A stretch of 64,000 nucleotides of DNA from Haloarcula halophila (GCF_029278565.1 NZ_CP119560.1:434001-498000), one strand, 5' to 3'. Positions 35,150-45,379 are shown, numbered from the stretch's first letter. Program-made: numbers and translations. Notes: generated from the sequence alone by a model not told the origin.

Positions 35150-36466
35150 ATGACCACTGACCAGTCCCCGGACTCGACGGCTAGTGGCGCAACTGACGGG
35201 GGAGCCGAGTCGGCCACTCAGCGAGAGGGGCGTACCCCCGACAGCGTCGCGGAACAGAACTGGCTACTGGAAACGGACGACAGTGCCCCCCGTCGCGATA
35301 GACAGGTACTCGTTGTGGGAGAGACCGTCGTCGGGCGTACACTCACCCTCTTGCTCCATCGAGAGGGCTACGATCCACTACTCGTGCGCCAGTCCAGTGA
35401 CTCTATCGAGTCGCGAGCGACGTTCCTCCCTCAGCCAGCGTGTCGGGTCATGGACTCGCTCGCGATCGACACAGCCTCGTCGGACCACGGGGTTCCAGTC
35501 CAGCGTGTCTCGTTCGAACAGGGCAGGACCTCGGCGAAACCGTCGTCTGTCACCACGGCGGCCAGTAGCCCGGGCGATCCCGGCGCGGTTGTCGTGGATA
35601 CGCCGTGGCTCACAGACGCGCTGGAGGCGACGCTTCCGGATCGACACCGCAGTACTGATCGCGCTCTCGCCACGCTCTCGCCACGAGACGATGGGTTGGA
35701 AGTCACGTTCGAGGACGGCATCACCGAGTGGTTCGACGTGCTCGTCGATGCCACTCTCGACGGTGTGGCACACGGGCGGACACGCACCACCGAACCAGCT
35801 ACAGCGACGCTGGCACAGTACGAGGCGGTGGCCGACACGCAGCCGGTCGACTCGCGACAGGTTCGGGAGGCCTGGTATTCGAACGCTTTCGTGCAACGAC
35901 TCCCCGTTTCCGGCGGCGAGGCAACCCTCGTCCGTCTCACAGTTCCACAGACAGCAGTTGAGTCGATCTCGCCCAGCGAGGGATTCCACGCCCTGAACGA
36001 CGAAGGCGGTCCCGAAATCGGGGGCGGGCTTCCACCTGTAGACGAGTGGGAGTCGACCGTCGTTCGACAGTGTGTCGACTGTGGAGACAGCGACCGGACA
36101 CTGTGGGGGGGCGATCGGATCGTGTCATGTGGTCCAGCGGCCTATCCAACAGCGCCGGCAACCGGGTTTTCACCCTGGTTCGGCATCGAGAGTGGTCGCA
36201 GATTGCTCTCCGAACTGACGCGCCGGAACCGCTCGGTGTCGGACGTGATCGATGCGTACACGCGCCAGCGACACCAGCGACTCGGCACGCTTCGACGGAC
36301 AGTCCAAGAGACACGGGAAGCCCACGCGTACCCGGTTCTGGAATCGGCCCCGACGGTACTGGAGCGGGTCGCTGAACTCCGACAACTGGCGCTGGGGTCG
36401 TTCCTCGATAGTCGGTTACGGGCGATCCAGTGGGGGAGCCAGACCCTCCCTGACCAGTCTCGGTAG
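35150..36466 (+). CDS. FAD-monooxygenase-like protein with degenerate nucleotide motifs
   Basis: A 438-residue protein shaped like a PHBH-type FAD monooxygenase. The first 50 residues are polar and probably disordered. The strand-turn-helix that should hold FAD reads VLVVGETVVGRTLTLLLHRE, missing the usual GxGxxG. The segment that should be GDAAH reads IVSCGPAAYPTAPATGF. The substrate-domain pattern is otherwise kept (SRATFLPQPACRVMDSL, WFDVLVDATLDGV). Loss of both key motifs suggests weak, altered or no FAD use. Its stop codon directly abuts that of the giant sensor gene (36466/36467), tail to tail. Confidence 0.7.
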   Translation: MTTDQSPDSTASGATDGGAESATQREGRTPDSVAEQNWLLETDDSAPRRDRQVLVVGETVVGRTLTLLLHREGYDPLLVRQSSDSIESRATFLPQPACRVMDSLAIDTASSDHGVPVQRVSFEQGRTSAKPSSVTTAASSPGDPGAVVVDTPWLTDALEATLPDRHRSTDRALATLSPRDDGLEVTFEDGITEWFDVLVDATLDGVAHGRTRTTEPATATLAQYEAVADTQPVDSRQVREAWYSNAFVQRLPVSGGEATLVRLTVPQTAVESISPSEGFHALNDEGGPEIGGGLPPVDEWESTVVRQCVDCGDSDRTLWGGDRIVSCGPAAYPTAPATGFSPWFGIESGRRLLSELTRRNRSVSDVIDAYTRQRHQRLGTLRRTVQETREAHAYPVLESAPTVLERVAELRQLALGSFLDSRLRAIQWGSQTLPDQSR

Positions 36467-39400
36467 TCAGTCATCCTCGCCAAACAGCAGTTCGAAGGTC
36501 TGCTGCTCTGCGAGTCGGAGGTGTTTGTTGAACGTCGGCTGTGTAATATCCAGCCGAGTCGCGACCTCGCTCCCGTCGTGTTCGCGGGGCCACTCGAAAT
36601 ACCCTGCAGCGAGTGCCGTTCGGACGACCTCCAGTTGCCGGTCAGTGAGCGCTGTCTGGACCTGCTCGCTCAGTTCAGATGGTGTCCGGTCCTGGCGCTG
36701 GAGCTGACGCTGTGCGGTGAGTGAAAGCGACGGGGCGACGTCTCGAATCCGCTCGACAAACGATCGCACGTCTGCCTGTCGTGGCACCTCGACGAGGAGG
36801 GTCGTCTCACCGGGCTCGGCGACAGCCTCCCGGAGGATACCACCGTACTCGGCGATCGGGGAGCCGAACCAGTCAGTCGCGTGCGCCTCGACCAGGGTCG
36901 ATGCCGGCCCGGCAGTGACGACGTCGACTACCCCGGGGAGGCGCTGCTCGGCGATCTCGATCGCGTCGGTCGGGACATCGCCTTCGAAACTGAAGTAGAG
37001 GGTCGTGGACCCCTCCTGCCCGGCAGCCGTCCGTTCGAGTCTGACGCGACAGTCCGCGTCGGTTGCCGCCTGTGCGAACGGGAGTGTCTCGCCAGCACCG
37101 CGGAACTCTAGTTCGACGGTCTCGTCGGATTCGAGGGCCCGACGGCGCTCGATCGCTGCCAGCGCGTTCGCGATGGTGGCCCCGAGTTGGGAGAGAACGT
37201 CGCGTTCGCGCTTGCCGAACTCGTTGGGTGACTCGGAGCCGACAGTCAACACACCACGTGTGACGTCGTCGTAGGTCAGCGGGACCGCACAGAGGGATTG
37301 GTACCCCTCGGAGAGTCCGATCCGTCGCCAGTCGTCTGCTGGCCCATCGCCGACGAGCGAGTCTTCGACCTCCAGTTGATCGGTCGTCCAGGCATCGACT
37401 GCGGGATGTGGGTCCACCGTCTCACCCGCCGTCGTCAGATCCATTGATTCGACGTATCGGGCCGTCGTCCCGACGATCGCTCGGGGTACGAAACGGTCGG
37501 ATCCGGCGTCGACGCCGCCGATCCACGCCAGATCGTACGGTCCCGTCTCGGCGAGGCGCTCACAGACTGCCTGTTCCACGTCGGCACTGCTCGAGGCCTC
37601 GGTGATCGCGGCCTCGACCCGCTGTGTGAGGCGAGCGATACGGTCCAGCCGTTCCGCTCGCTCCGTCTGTGTCTGCAACTCCTCCTCTCGAGCGGCGAGC
37701 CGTCGCTGGCCTTCGAGATGATTGAGTGCTGCCTCCAGCGTCGCGGCGAGCACGTGGGCGGCCTGAACGGACTCCGCACCTAACGACCCGTCGGGAGTCC
37801 CCACTAGGAGGGTGCCGTGGCTCCCGAGTGAGAGCGCGCGCCAGGCTGAGAGAGCCGCCAGCCCTGTTGGAGGCCCGGACTCGGCTTGCCCGCTGTGAGA
37901 ACACCGTATCTGTTCGACCCCGTCGGATGTGACGCTCGTGCCAGCCGCGAACCCCTCCCAGAGTGGGCTCTCGCCCGGACCGATGGGGTCGCTCGCCATG
38001 TCTGTAGGGAGTTGCCCGGCCAGTACCTCCGGTCTGAGGACCCCCTCATCGTCGTCGTACAGGAAGGCCCCGACGGCAGGGAGATTGAGGGTCTCGGCGG
38101 CCGCCTCGACGGCGATTCGCGTCGCCTCTTCGGGTGTGTCCGCCGTGGCGAGATCGTCGGTCGCGTTATCGAACGAGGCCATACGTCGCTCTCGCCGTTT
38201 CCGCTCGGTGATGTCTCGACTGACGACGACGAGCCGTGTCTGACCATCGTCCCACTCGGTCGGGTAGTAGTCCGACTTGACCCAGCGGGTCGCTCCATCG
38301 GGGCGTCTGATTCGATACTCCTTGGAGTAGCTCTCTGCCGCCGTTCCGGCTCGAACAGCAGCGACGATGTCCTCGACGAACTGTCGGTAGGCGTCTGCAT
38401 CCTGTGGGTGGAGCGTGTCGAAGAACCCCTCGTCGTACGTCTCGGTGAGTTCCTCGAGCGACTGTCCCCAGATATCCTCGTAGCCGGAACTCACGTACTC
38501 GGGGGCCTGTGATCCGGAGGTGATCGCCTCGGCGCGCGTGATGAGGATCGCTTCGTCGATCCGATCGAGGACCGCACGGAGTCGCCGTTCGCTACGGCGC
38601 CGATCAGTGACGTCCCGACTGAGTGAGACGTGGCGCTGTTCCCCGTTGAGTTCGATACTCGTTCCTTTCACCTCCAGCCAGCGGATCTCCCCGTCGCTGG
38701 TCTCGACGGCCCACTCTGTCTGCTTGGGCCCGTCGGCGTCGAGTACCGTTTCGATGAACTCCTTCGCGCGGTCGATCGTATAGCCCTGCTCGGCCGGGCT
38801 GAATCCGGGGATTCCCATCTCCAGTATCTCCTCGCGGTCGTATCCCAGCATGTCACAGAACGTCTCGTTGGCGTCGACGAGTTCTGCCGTGTCAGGATCG
38901 TGGACCGTGATCGAGTCGGTGACGCCGTCGAAGATCTGTTCGTACTCGCGCTCGCGGCGCTTGCGTTCGGTGATATCATACAGGAGCGCGACAATGCGTT
39001 GCTCGCCCGCGATCTCACCCAGCTCGTGTCTCGCTCGGACCCATACCGTCTCACCGTTTGCCGCCTCCAAGGCCCACTCGAACTCCTGTCCGCCCTCACG
39101 CGCGGACTCCTGGATCAGCCGTCTGGCTTCCTGGGCACTGGCACCCTCGTCCGTGGCCTGGAACTCCGACAACGGTCGCTCGATGAACGCCTCGCGGTCG
39201 TATCCGAGCAGCTCTGCCATCTGTCTGTTGACGGTGACCACGTCACCACTCTCCGGGTCGTGGACGACGATTCCGTCACCGGCCATCTCGAATATCTGTT
39301 CGTACTCGCGCTCACGGCGCGTGCGTTCGGTGATGTCCTCGACACGGCCGACGACGCGGTCGACTTCGCCACGCTCGTTTGTGATCGGGAACCGGGTGAC

Positions 39401-41671
39401 GGTGACCCATCGTGTCTCACCGTCCCGGTCGATACGGTACTGACCTTCGTACGTTTCCTGTGGCTCGCCGGCAGCCACGTCGTCGATCAATCGCTGGACG
39501 TCGGCCTCGTATCTCTCACGGTCGTCCGGGTGAGCGACGTCGACGAACGATGTCGGCTCCTCGTACAGTTCCTCGACAGGCCGTCCGTAGATGTCCTCGT
39601 ACGCCGGGTTGATGTACAGCATCTCCGAGTAGTCTGCCGTCGTGAGATAGACGATCTCGTCGATATGTTCGGCGATGAGACGGAACCGACGCTCACTTTC
39701 ACGGCGTTCCCGGGCCTGCTGGACCCGGTCGAGTGCCGTCGTCGCGTGTCGCGCGAGGATTCGCGTTGCGTCGAGCGTGACCGTGTCGATCTGGCCGGCT
39801 CCCGGCGCTGCTGCGGCGACGAGACCGTGACCGTCGAGCGGGACGAGAACTGTCTCTGTGGATTGGTCTTCGTCGGGCTCCGTCTCAGACTCGACACGTA
39901 GTGCTTCCGCTTGGTACGCATCGTACGGCACCGAACCAGGCTCGATCAGATCGGACCCCGTCAAGCCCGCTGTGAGACCACGCTCCGAGTCGCTACGCAC
40001 GACCGGGGCTAGTTCCGGGCCGTCGTCCGTCGCACGCCAGCAGGCCGGCGCTGTCAGGTCGAGGACCTCTGTGATGGCATCCGCAACGGCCTCGTACACG
40101 GCCTGTTCCGTCTCGGCGGTCTGGACGGCTTCGGTCGACTCGTGGAGAGAACGGACCATCTTCTCACGTCGCTTTCGTTCCGTGACGTCGGTGTACCAGA
40201 CGTACGCATCGGCCACTCCACTCTCGCCCCGGCCAGCATCGAAGTGAATTACGTTGAACAGAAACTCGCGGGTTCCGCTCGCTGTCTGCCGTGGTGCGGT
40301 CGCGTTGACACGGTCACCGCTCGCTGCTTGCCGTCGGAAGCGGTCGAAGTCGGCGTGTTCGTCCTCCGGAACGAGCATCTCTTCGACAGAGGCCCCGACA
40401 ACCTCGTCGGCAGCGAATCCGAAGACCGTCTCGAATGCGGGGTTGATCTCTCTGATAATCGGCTCGTCGTCCTCCTCAAACCGAACCCGGACGACTGGGT
40501 CGGGGTTGTTCTCGAACAGTATCGATCGTCGATCCCGTTCCTGTTCGAGTCGTCGCTCGTACTCTGTGCGCGCGGTCACGTCCCGGGACAGGGCGAGAAC
40601 GCGGTCCTCCCCCGCAATGGTGGCCGGTGTCAACTTCGTCTCCAACCGTCGCTGCTCCCCGGCAGCAGTTTCGATCGTCCACTCGACGGTCTGGGCTTCT
40701 CCGGTCGCCGCGACACGTCGCTGGCGATCGTAGAGTGTTCCTGGCCCGGAGCCAGCATCGGACACACTGAGTCCACCGAGACCCATCTCCAGCAGCGTCG
40801 CGCGGTTGTATCCCGTCAGTTCGGTCATCGTCTGATTGACGTCGACGATCCGTTCCTTCCAGGGATCGTGGACGGTGATGACGTCGTTGACGTTGTCGAA
40901 CACCTGCTGGTACTTCCGTTCCTCTCGACGCCGTTCAGTGATATCCACCGACGTGGTTAGCACTACCTCACGGCCACCGACGTGGACTGTTCGCAGGCGT
41001 GCTTCTGTCCACCGAACCCCGTCCGCGGCTGTCTGGAGTGGCCATTCGATCTCGATTTCCTCGTCTTGCTCCGTAACACTCGACACAACCCGCGTTATCC
41101 ACTCGTGGTCGTATCCGGGGATATCGGCGGTGAACTCGCCGATTTCCATCGACTCTGTCTCCGCCCGATCCTGGCCAAGTAGTTCACAGAGTGTCTCGTT
41201 GGCGTGGAGCATCTCACCCGTGTCCGGATCGTGGAGAATGGCGACGCCCCCGATATTGTCGAAGATCTCGCGCGCGCTCGTCTGTGCACGTTCCCGTTCG
41301 ACGATTTCTCGCAAGCGCTCTCCCAGTACACCTGGGGCTGTCTCGGCTAGTCCGCGCGGAAGCCACTCTGCCGTACCGACCGACAACACGTCCCCGATCA
41401 ACTCCTCCTCGGCACTCCCCGCTAGTACGACTACCGGTGTATCCGGACGTTCAGCCGTCCACTGCTGTACGATGTCGACGACACTGTCCTCTCGCAGGCC
41501 GCTGCGTACGAGCAGACAATCGGTCTCCGGGGCCGCGTCCCCGTGGTCCCCCCATGTCGTTCTCGTGTCGAGTGAGAGCCCAGCCCCCTGTTCCAATGCC
41601 GATCGAAGCTCGCTGTCCGGATCCTCCCCCACAAGCAGGAACGAAAACGAGCGAGAGCCACCTGCAAACAT
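36467..41671 (-). CDS. Giant multi-PAS/GAF sensor with HTH-10 output
   Basis: A 1734-residue cytoplasmic regulator, far longer than usual Bat proteins (about 500-1100). In order: a divergent receiver-like domain (residues 1 to about 120, lacking a clear Asp pocket); two PAS domains with HDPDTGEMLHANETLCELLG and QVFDNVNDVITVHDP; a third PAS near 390; a GAF domain near 530; four more PAS domains, two with the YEQIF(E/D) start; two GAF domains near 1160 and 1330; a Bat-type domain; and a C-terminal HTH-10 (ALTDRQLEVVRTALAAGYFE, ATRLDITQPTFNKHLRLAEQ). There is no histidine kinase. The start at 41671 (MFAGGSRSFSFLLVGED) is preferred. It probably integrates redox or light signals directly to DNA. 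Confidence 0.92.
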   Translation of the reverse strand: MFAGGSRSFSFLLVGEDPDSELRSALEQGAGLSLDTRTTWGDHGDAAPETDCLLVRSGLREDSVVDIVQQWTAERPDTPVVVLAGSAEEELIGDVLSVGTAEWLPRGLAETAPGVLGERLREIVERERAQTSAREIFDNIGGVAILHDPDTGEMLHANETLCELLGQDRAETESMEIGEFTADIPGYDHEWITRVVSSVTEQDEEIEIEWPLQTAADGVRWTEARLRTVHVGGREVVLTTSVDITERRREERKYQQVFDNVNDVITVHDPWKERIVDVNQTMTELTGYNRATLLEMGLGGLSVSDAGSGPGTLYDRQRRVAATGEAQTVEWTIETAAGEQRRLETKLTPATIAGEDRVLALSRDVTARTEYERRLEQERDRRSILFENNPDPVVRVRFEEDDEPIIREINPAFETVFGFAADEVVGASVEEMLVPEDEHADFDRFRRQAASGDRVNATAPRQTASGTREFLFNVIHFDAGRGESGVADAYVWYTDVTERKRREKMVRSLHESTEAVQTAETEQAVYEAVADAITEVLDLTAPACWRATDDGPELAPVVRSDSERGLTAGLTGSDLIEPGSVPYDAYQAEALRVESETEPDEDQSTETVLVPLDGHGLVAAAAPGAGQIDTVTLDATRILARHATTALDRVQQARERRESERRFRLIAEHIDEIVYLTTADYSEMLYINPAYEDIYGRPVEELYEEPTSFVDVAHPDDRERYEADVQRLIDDVAAGEPQETYEGQYRIDRDGETRWVTVTRFPITNERGEVDRVVGRVEDITERTRREREYEQIFEMAGDGIVVHDPESGDVVTVNRQMAELLGYDREAFIERPLSEFQATDEGASAQEARRLIQESAREGGQEFEWALEAANGETVWVRARHELGEIAGEQRIVALLYDITERKRREREYEQIFDGVTDSITVHDPDTAELVDANETFCDMLGYDREEILEMGIPGFSPAEQGYTIDRAKEFIETVLDADGPKQTEWAVETSDGEIRWLEVKGTSIELNGEQRHVSLSRDVTDRRRSERRLRAVLDRIDEAILITRAEAITSGSQAPEYVSSGYEDIWGQSLEELTETYDEGFFDTLHPQDADAYRQFVEDIVAAVRAGTAAESYSKEYRIRRPDGATRWVKSDYYPTEWDDGQTRLVVVSRDITERKRRERRMASFDNATDDLATADTPEEATRIAVEAAAETLNLPAVGAFLYDDDEGVLRPEVLAGQLPTDMASDPIGPGESPLWEGFAAGTSVTSDGVEQIRCSHSGQAESGPPTGLAALSAWRALSLGSHGTLLVGTPDGSLGAESVQAAHVLAATLEAALNHLEGQRRLAAREEELQTQTERAERLDRIARLTQRVEAAITEASSSADVEQAVCERLAETGPYDLAWIGGVDAGSDRFVPRAIVGTTARYVESMDLTTAGETVDPHPAVDAWTTDQLEVEDSLVGDGPADDWRRIGLSEGYQSLCAVPLTYDDVTRGVLTVGSESPNEFGKRERDVLSQLGATIANALAAIERRRALESDETVELEFRGAGETLPFAQAATDADCRVRLERTAAGQEGSTTLYFSFEGDVPTDAIEIAEQRLPGVVDVVTAGPASTLVEAHATDWFGSPIAEYGGILREAVAEPGETTLLVEVPRQADVRSFVERIRDVAPSLSLTAQRQLQRQDRTPSELSEQVQTALTDRQLEVVRTALAAGYFEWPREHDGSEVATRLDITQPTFNKHLRLAEQQTFELLFGEDD

Positions 41672-41751
41672 AGATACTACCTGATACTCAACGCCCGTAA
41701 ATTGCTGGTAAGGAGTCACGATAGCGTCCAGACGACGCAGTATCCGAGTGG

Positions 41752-42813
41752 CTACAGTTCGCCGGCAATTGCGAGCGCCCGGTCGGTCGAACCCTCAACG
41801 ACAACCGCAGTGGTCACGCCGTCGTCGGTCCACGCCACGACGGCACGGTCCGCAACTGTTTGGACAGCAACCGTCTGGCCATCGATCGTCTCCGTGGTCG
41901 CGTTCTCGGTCAGCCGGTCGAACCGGTCGGTGGCGGTCGTCGAAATGACAGTGACGTTCCGCCCATCACTGTCGTACTGCTGCCCAACGACCGTTTCTCC
42001 CTGCCGGACAGTGACTGTCGCCTCGGCGAAGGTCGCATCCGGACTGGGGAGTTCAAGATCGGTCGCCGTCTGTGCGGCGTCGAACTCCTCGTAGCTGTCG
42101 ACCGTCGTCAGCGAGACTCGGTCAGTCGGCGGATCGAAGGTGCTGTCGTGAATCGAGACGTTGAACGCCGTCGACTGGACTGAAACGACCGTGCTGTTAG
42201 TGCCATCGGTCGCCTCCGATCGGACGACGCGTGAGTCATCCTGGGAGACCCACAGCGTCGTGGTGCCGTCAACCTCTGGATGGGTCAGTTCGACCTCGTA
42301 CGTGTCAGTTCCGTCGATCGACGGCGTCCCGACGACCGTCGCAGAGACGTTCGAGGCGTTCATGCTCGGCAGCCCCTGCTCGCTGAACCGATCTTCGGCG
42401 TCGTCAGACAGTCGCTCATCAGGTGCGACAGTGTCGTCGAAGGCCTCGCCGTTGGCGAGTGAGTCGACCGGGTACGCGACAGAGCGGTTCGGGCCGACCG
42501 CCCACGCAACGGTACCGTTCGTACCTGCTCGGTACGTCTCCCCATCATGGGAGATAATGGTCCGGCTCCGGTTGTCGGCCGTCGCCGCCATCTCAACCGT
42601 CGCAGTGGCCGATTCACTGCCGTTGCTGACGGTCACTGTGGCCTCGGTTGTGATCGTCTCAGCGCTCTCATACCGCTGCTCAACGCTGTCCAGTACCTCG
42701 TCGCCAGAAGGCTGCTGGAGCGTCTCGATCGCCGTCGCTGACCCTGCCAGTGTGGCAGCGATCACAACGAGAGCGACGAGCATTCGACTCCCGTCCAGTC
42801 TTGCACTCATCAT
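41752..42813 (-). CDS. LolA-like exported protein
   Basis: A 353-residue secreted or membrane-tethered protein. Residues 10-30 form a signal or anchor (MLVALVVIAATLAGSATAIE). The rest is rich in Thr, Ser, Val and Asn-x-Ser/Thr sites and has the repeated beta-strand pattern of LolA/LolB-like haloarchaeal proteins (SVEQRYESAETITTEATVTV, the block GTDTYEVELTHPEVDGTTTL). It diverges from a MacB/LolD-type ATPase-permease pair with 88 bp between, so the three may form one export or lipid/lipoprotein-handling system. No catalytic motif is seen. Confidence 0.75.
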   Translation of the reverse strand: MMSARLDGSRMLVALVVIAATLAGSATAIETLQQPSGDEVLDSVEQRYESAETITTEATVTVSNGSESATATVEMAATADNRSRTIISHDGETYRAGTNGTVAWAVGPNRSVAYPVDSLANGEAFDDTVAPDERLSDDAEDRFSEQGLPSMNASNVSATVVGTPSIDGTDTYEVELTHPEVDGTTTLWVSQDDSRVVRSEATDGTNSTVVSVQSTAFNVSIHDSTFDPPTDRVSLTTVDSYEEFDAAQTATDLELPSPDATFAEATVTVRQGETVVGQQYDSDGRNVTVISTTATDRFDRLTENATTETIDGQTVAVQTVADRAVVAWTDDGVTTAVVVEGSTDRALAIAGEL

Positions 42814-42901
42814 ATAATATTATGGCTGGACGTTCAAATACGTTCGTGCCGTGGGGACTCCGAGACAACCCTGATACACCTCCCGGCCTAAGGATAAATG
42901 A

Positions 42902-43603
42902 ATGGCACAGGCAGAAACGGATGACGTTGTTACGCTGTCGGATGTGCGAAAGCGCTACGATGTTGGCGGCGTTGTCGAAGCGTTGGCCGGGGTGTCGCTC
43001 TCACTACCAGCGGAGTCGTACACAGCCGTTATGGGCCCAAGCGGCTCGGGAAAAAGTTCACTGTTGAACCTCGTCGGTGGGCTAGACACACCGACTGAGG
43101 GGACTGTTACCGTCGGCGAGCAGGAACTATCGACAGCAACCGAAGCCGAACGGGCCGCGATCCGCGGGAGCCAGGTCGGCTTCATCTTCCAGACGTTCAA
43201 TCTGATGCCAAGGCTCACAGCTGTCGAGAACGTCGCGATGCCGCTGGTCTTCGACGAGTGGGGCCGGGCCGAGCGCCACGAGCGTGCCCGTGAGCTGCTG
43301 GCCGATGTCGGTCTCGGCAAGCGATTGGACCACAAACCGACCGAACTCTCAGGTGGCCAGCGCCAGCGGGTCGCGATTGCCCGTGCGCTCGCTCCGAACC
43401 CGGAGCTGATTCTGGCCGACGAGCCGACCGGCAACGTCGATACTGAGACTGGCGATCAAATTATGGGTCTCCTCGACGACCTCCATGCGGCTGGGAACAC
43501 GATCCTGCTGGTCACCCACGAGCGCCGAATCGCTGAACACGCCGGTCGGGTCGTCCACGTGCGCGACGGTGTCATCGAACGGATCGAGGAGCTGAGTGGC
43601 TGA
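42902..43603 (+). CDS. ABC transporter ATPase, MacB/LolD type
   Basis: A 233-residue ATPase. Walker [10 protein letters not shown] near residue 43, the family-specific [19 protein letters not shown], signature [15 protein letters not shown], Walker [13 protein letters not shown] and H-loop [13 protein letters not shown]. The protein couples to an FtsX-type permease encoded just downstream; the TGA of this gene shares its A with the ATG of the next. Systems of this type move lipids, lipoproteins or peptides outward rather than importing solutes. Confidence 0.93.
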   Translation: MAQAETDDVVTLSDVRKRYDVGGVVEALAGVSLSLPAESYTAVMGPSGSGKSSLLNLVGGLDTPTEGTVTVGEQELSTATEAERAAIRGSQVGFIFQTFNLMPRLTAVENVAMPLVFDEWGRAERHERARELLADVGLGKRLDHKPTELSGGQRQRVAIARALAPNPELILADEPTGNVDTETGDQIMGLLDDLHAAGNTILLVTHERRIAEHAGRVVHVRDGVIERIEELSG

Positions 43604-44838
43604 TGGACCCCAGAGAATCAGCTACCATCGCCCTGCGCTCGATCCGTTCACACAAGCTTCGCTCGACGCTGACGGTCATAGGCGTCGTCATCGGCATTGC
43701 CTCGGTCGTCACGTTCGCGACGTTCGGCGCGAGCGTCGAGTCCGAAATCGTCGGCGGTATCGCCGACTCCGGCGCAAACAACGTCTACGTGTTCGGCCAG
43801 CCGAACAACGAGGAAGGATTCGATCAGGCGCTGCAACCAGTGTTTACCGAGTCTGACATCGACAATCTCGGAACGATTCCGGGGGTGGAAACCGTCGTGC
43901 CGCGCGGGAGGATCCCAGTAAACTCGGTGATCCATCGGGGCGACACAGTGTCGGTCCAGGAGACGACGGCGACCACGCCCGACGCGGTCACGAACGAGAC
44001 GCTCGTCGCCGGCCGCGGCTTCCACACTGGTGAAAACGAAACCGTCCTCAACCGAGCGGCGGTCGAGACAACCTTCGAGGAGAACGTCTCCGTCGGGGAC
44101 GAAATTACCGTCCAGCGAACGGACCAGACATGGAACCTAACTGTCGTCGGCATCGTCAACGGAACCCGCGGCGAGCTTCCGGTTGGCAATTTCGGCCCAC
44201 AGCCCGAGTTCTACGTTCCGGCCGACCCCTACTATCAGGCTATCGTCGAGAGTCCGTCGGCCAACGCCCGACAGCGAGCGTATCCACAACTCACTGTCGT
44301 CTCGGAGCCAGCCGAGACGCTGTCGGTTACCGACGCCGTCGAACGCTATTTGCAGGCGGAATCCGACGCTCGGCAGCTCGCCCCTGACGGGGTCGAACTG
44401 GTCGCTCGAACCAGCGGCGACTTCGCCGAGCAGATCAGCGATGTGATTCAGCAGATTACCCGATTCGTCACGGGGATTGCCGTCATCGCCTTGGTTGTCG
44501 GCGCGATCGGCATCGCCAACATCATGCTCGTCAGCGTAACCGAACGTACCCGGGAGATCGGGATTATGAAGGCCGTCGGCGCACGGAACCGCGACGTGAT
44601 GGAGCTATTCTTGCTGGAAGCGACGTTGCTAGGCACTTTCGGGGCGTTACTCGGGCTCCCGCTGGGCCTGATCGTCGGTTGGGGTGCAACCCGGTACGCT
44701 GAGGTCGGCTTCGCGTTCGCACCCTTCTGGTCGGCGCTAGCCGTCGGCGTCGGCGTGCTGGTCGGCGTCGTCGCGGGCCTCTACCCGGCGTGGCGCGCCG
44801 CCCGCGTCGATCCGATCGACGCGCTCCGATACGAGTAG
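43603..44838 (+). CDS. ABC transporter permease, MacB/FtsX type
   Basis: A 411-residue permease with the MacB layout: one N-terminal helix (STLTVIGVVIGIASVVTFAT, residues about 20-40), a large external domain of about 230 residues, then three C-terminal helices starting near VTGIAVIALVVGAIGIANIM and containing VTERTREIGIMKAVGARNRD, the hallmark FtsX loop. The last residues RAARVDPIDALRYE are typical. It partners the upstream ATPase. Confidence 0.93.
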   Translation: MDPRESATIALRSIRSHKLRSTLTVIGVVIGIASVVTFATFGASVESEIVGGIADSGANNVYVFGQPNNEEGFDQALQPVFTESDIDNLGTIPGVETVVPRGRIPVNSVIHRGDTVSVQETTATTPDAVTNETLVAGRGFHTGENETVLNRAAVETTFEENVSVGDEITVQRTDQTWNLTVVGIVNGTRGELPVGNFGPQPEFYVPADPYYQAIVESPSANARQRAYPQLTVVSEPAETLSVTDAVERYLQAESDARQLAPDGVELVARTSGDFAEQISDVIQQITRFVTGIAVIALVVGAIGIANIMLVSVTERTREIGIMKAVGARNRDVMELFLLEATLLGTFGALLGLPLGLIVGWGATRYAEVGFAFAPFWSALAVGVGVLVGVVAGLYPAWRAARVDPIDALRYE

Positions 44839-44973
44839 GGGTACCCCAAGGTCGTCGACCACAAGCCGTGTGTGGCCGTTTTTACTCCTCCGCTTCCCTT
44901 TGTTCCCAGCAAGCGAGATATCGGTGGGCGGTCGCCAAAGAGTGATAAGAATAGTATTTGATAAAGCTTCATT

Positions 44974-45028
44974 CTGGTCTTGCTTCTCGCAGCTTACTCG
45001 ACGAACTCTTTGACAGTCGATACAGGAG
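44974..45028 (+). repeat. Dispersed repeat, right-half copy A
   Basis: ctggtcttgcttctcgcagc (44974-44993) and following bases to about 45028 align with the right half of the repeat at 56129-56190 (ctggtcgtgattatctcagc). The copy ends within a few bases of the stop codon of the small membrane protein at 45031. Confidence 0.55.
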
Positions 45029-45030
45029 TC

Positions 45031-45243
45031 TTACTCCTCACTATGATACAGATTAAAAAGCCAATAGGCGACGGCACTTGCAACTATGACACCCAGGATA
45101 CCAGCTAGCCAGTTCCCCTCAAAAACCAACTCACGTATCCCTCCAGTAGCGCCCCTAAAGGCTATTAAGACGAGTAGGACAAGTGCTAACCGACGAAAAG
45201 AAAAGCCGAGTTCCGTTCCCGGGTTCGGCTTGTCTGTATCCAC
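45031..45243 (-). CDS. Small two-helix membrane protein (70 aa)
   Basis: A 70-residue protein with a polar N-terminus (MDTDKPNPGTELGFSFRR), a first helix around residues 19-29, a short charged turn, and a second helix (LAGILGVIVASAVAYWLF) before YHSEE. Size, start and composition are typical of small haloarchaeal membrane proteins. No named family is recognised. Repeat copies A and B lie directly at its 3' and 5' sides. Confidence 0.65.
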   Translation of the reverse strand: MDTDKPNPGTELGFSFRRLALVLLVLIAFRGATGGIRELVFEGNWLAGILGVIVASAVAYWLFNLYHSEE

Positions 45244-45379
45244 AGTATATGATTTTTCAGCTCTATCTCAATGGTTCTTTCCCCGTTCAATACGCACACC
45301 TACCTACCGGCTGTTTCAGCGGGAAAGGTATGGATTCAATAGGAGTTCAACAGAGCCTCGAATTCCGATCCTGCCTTTT

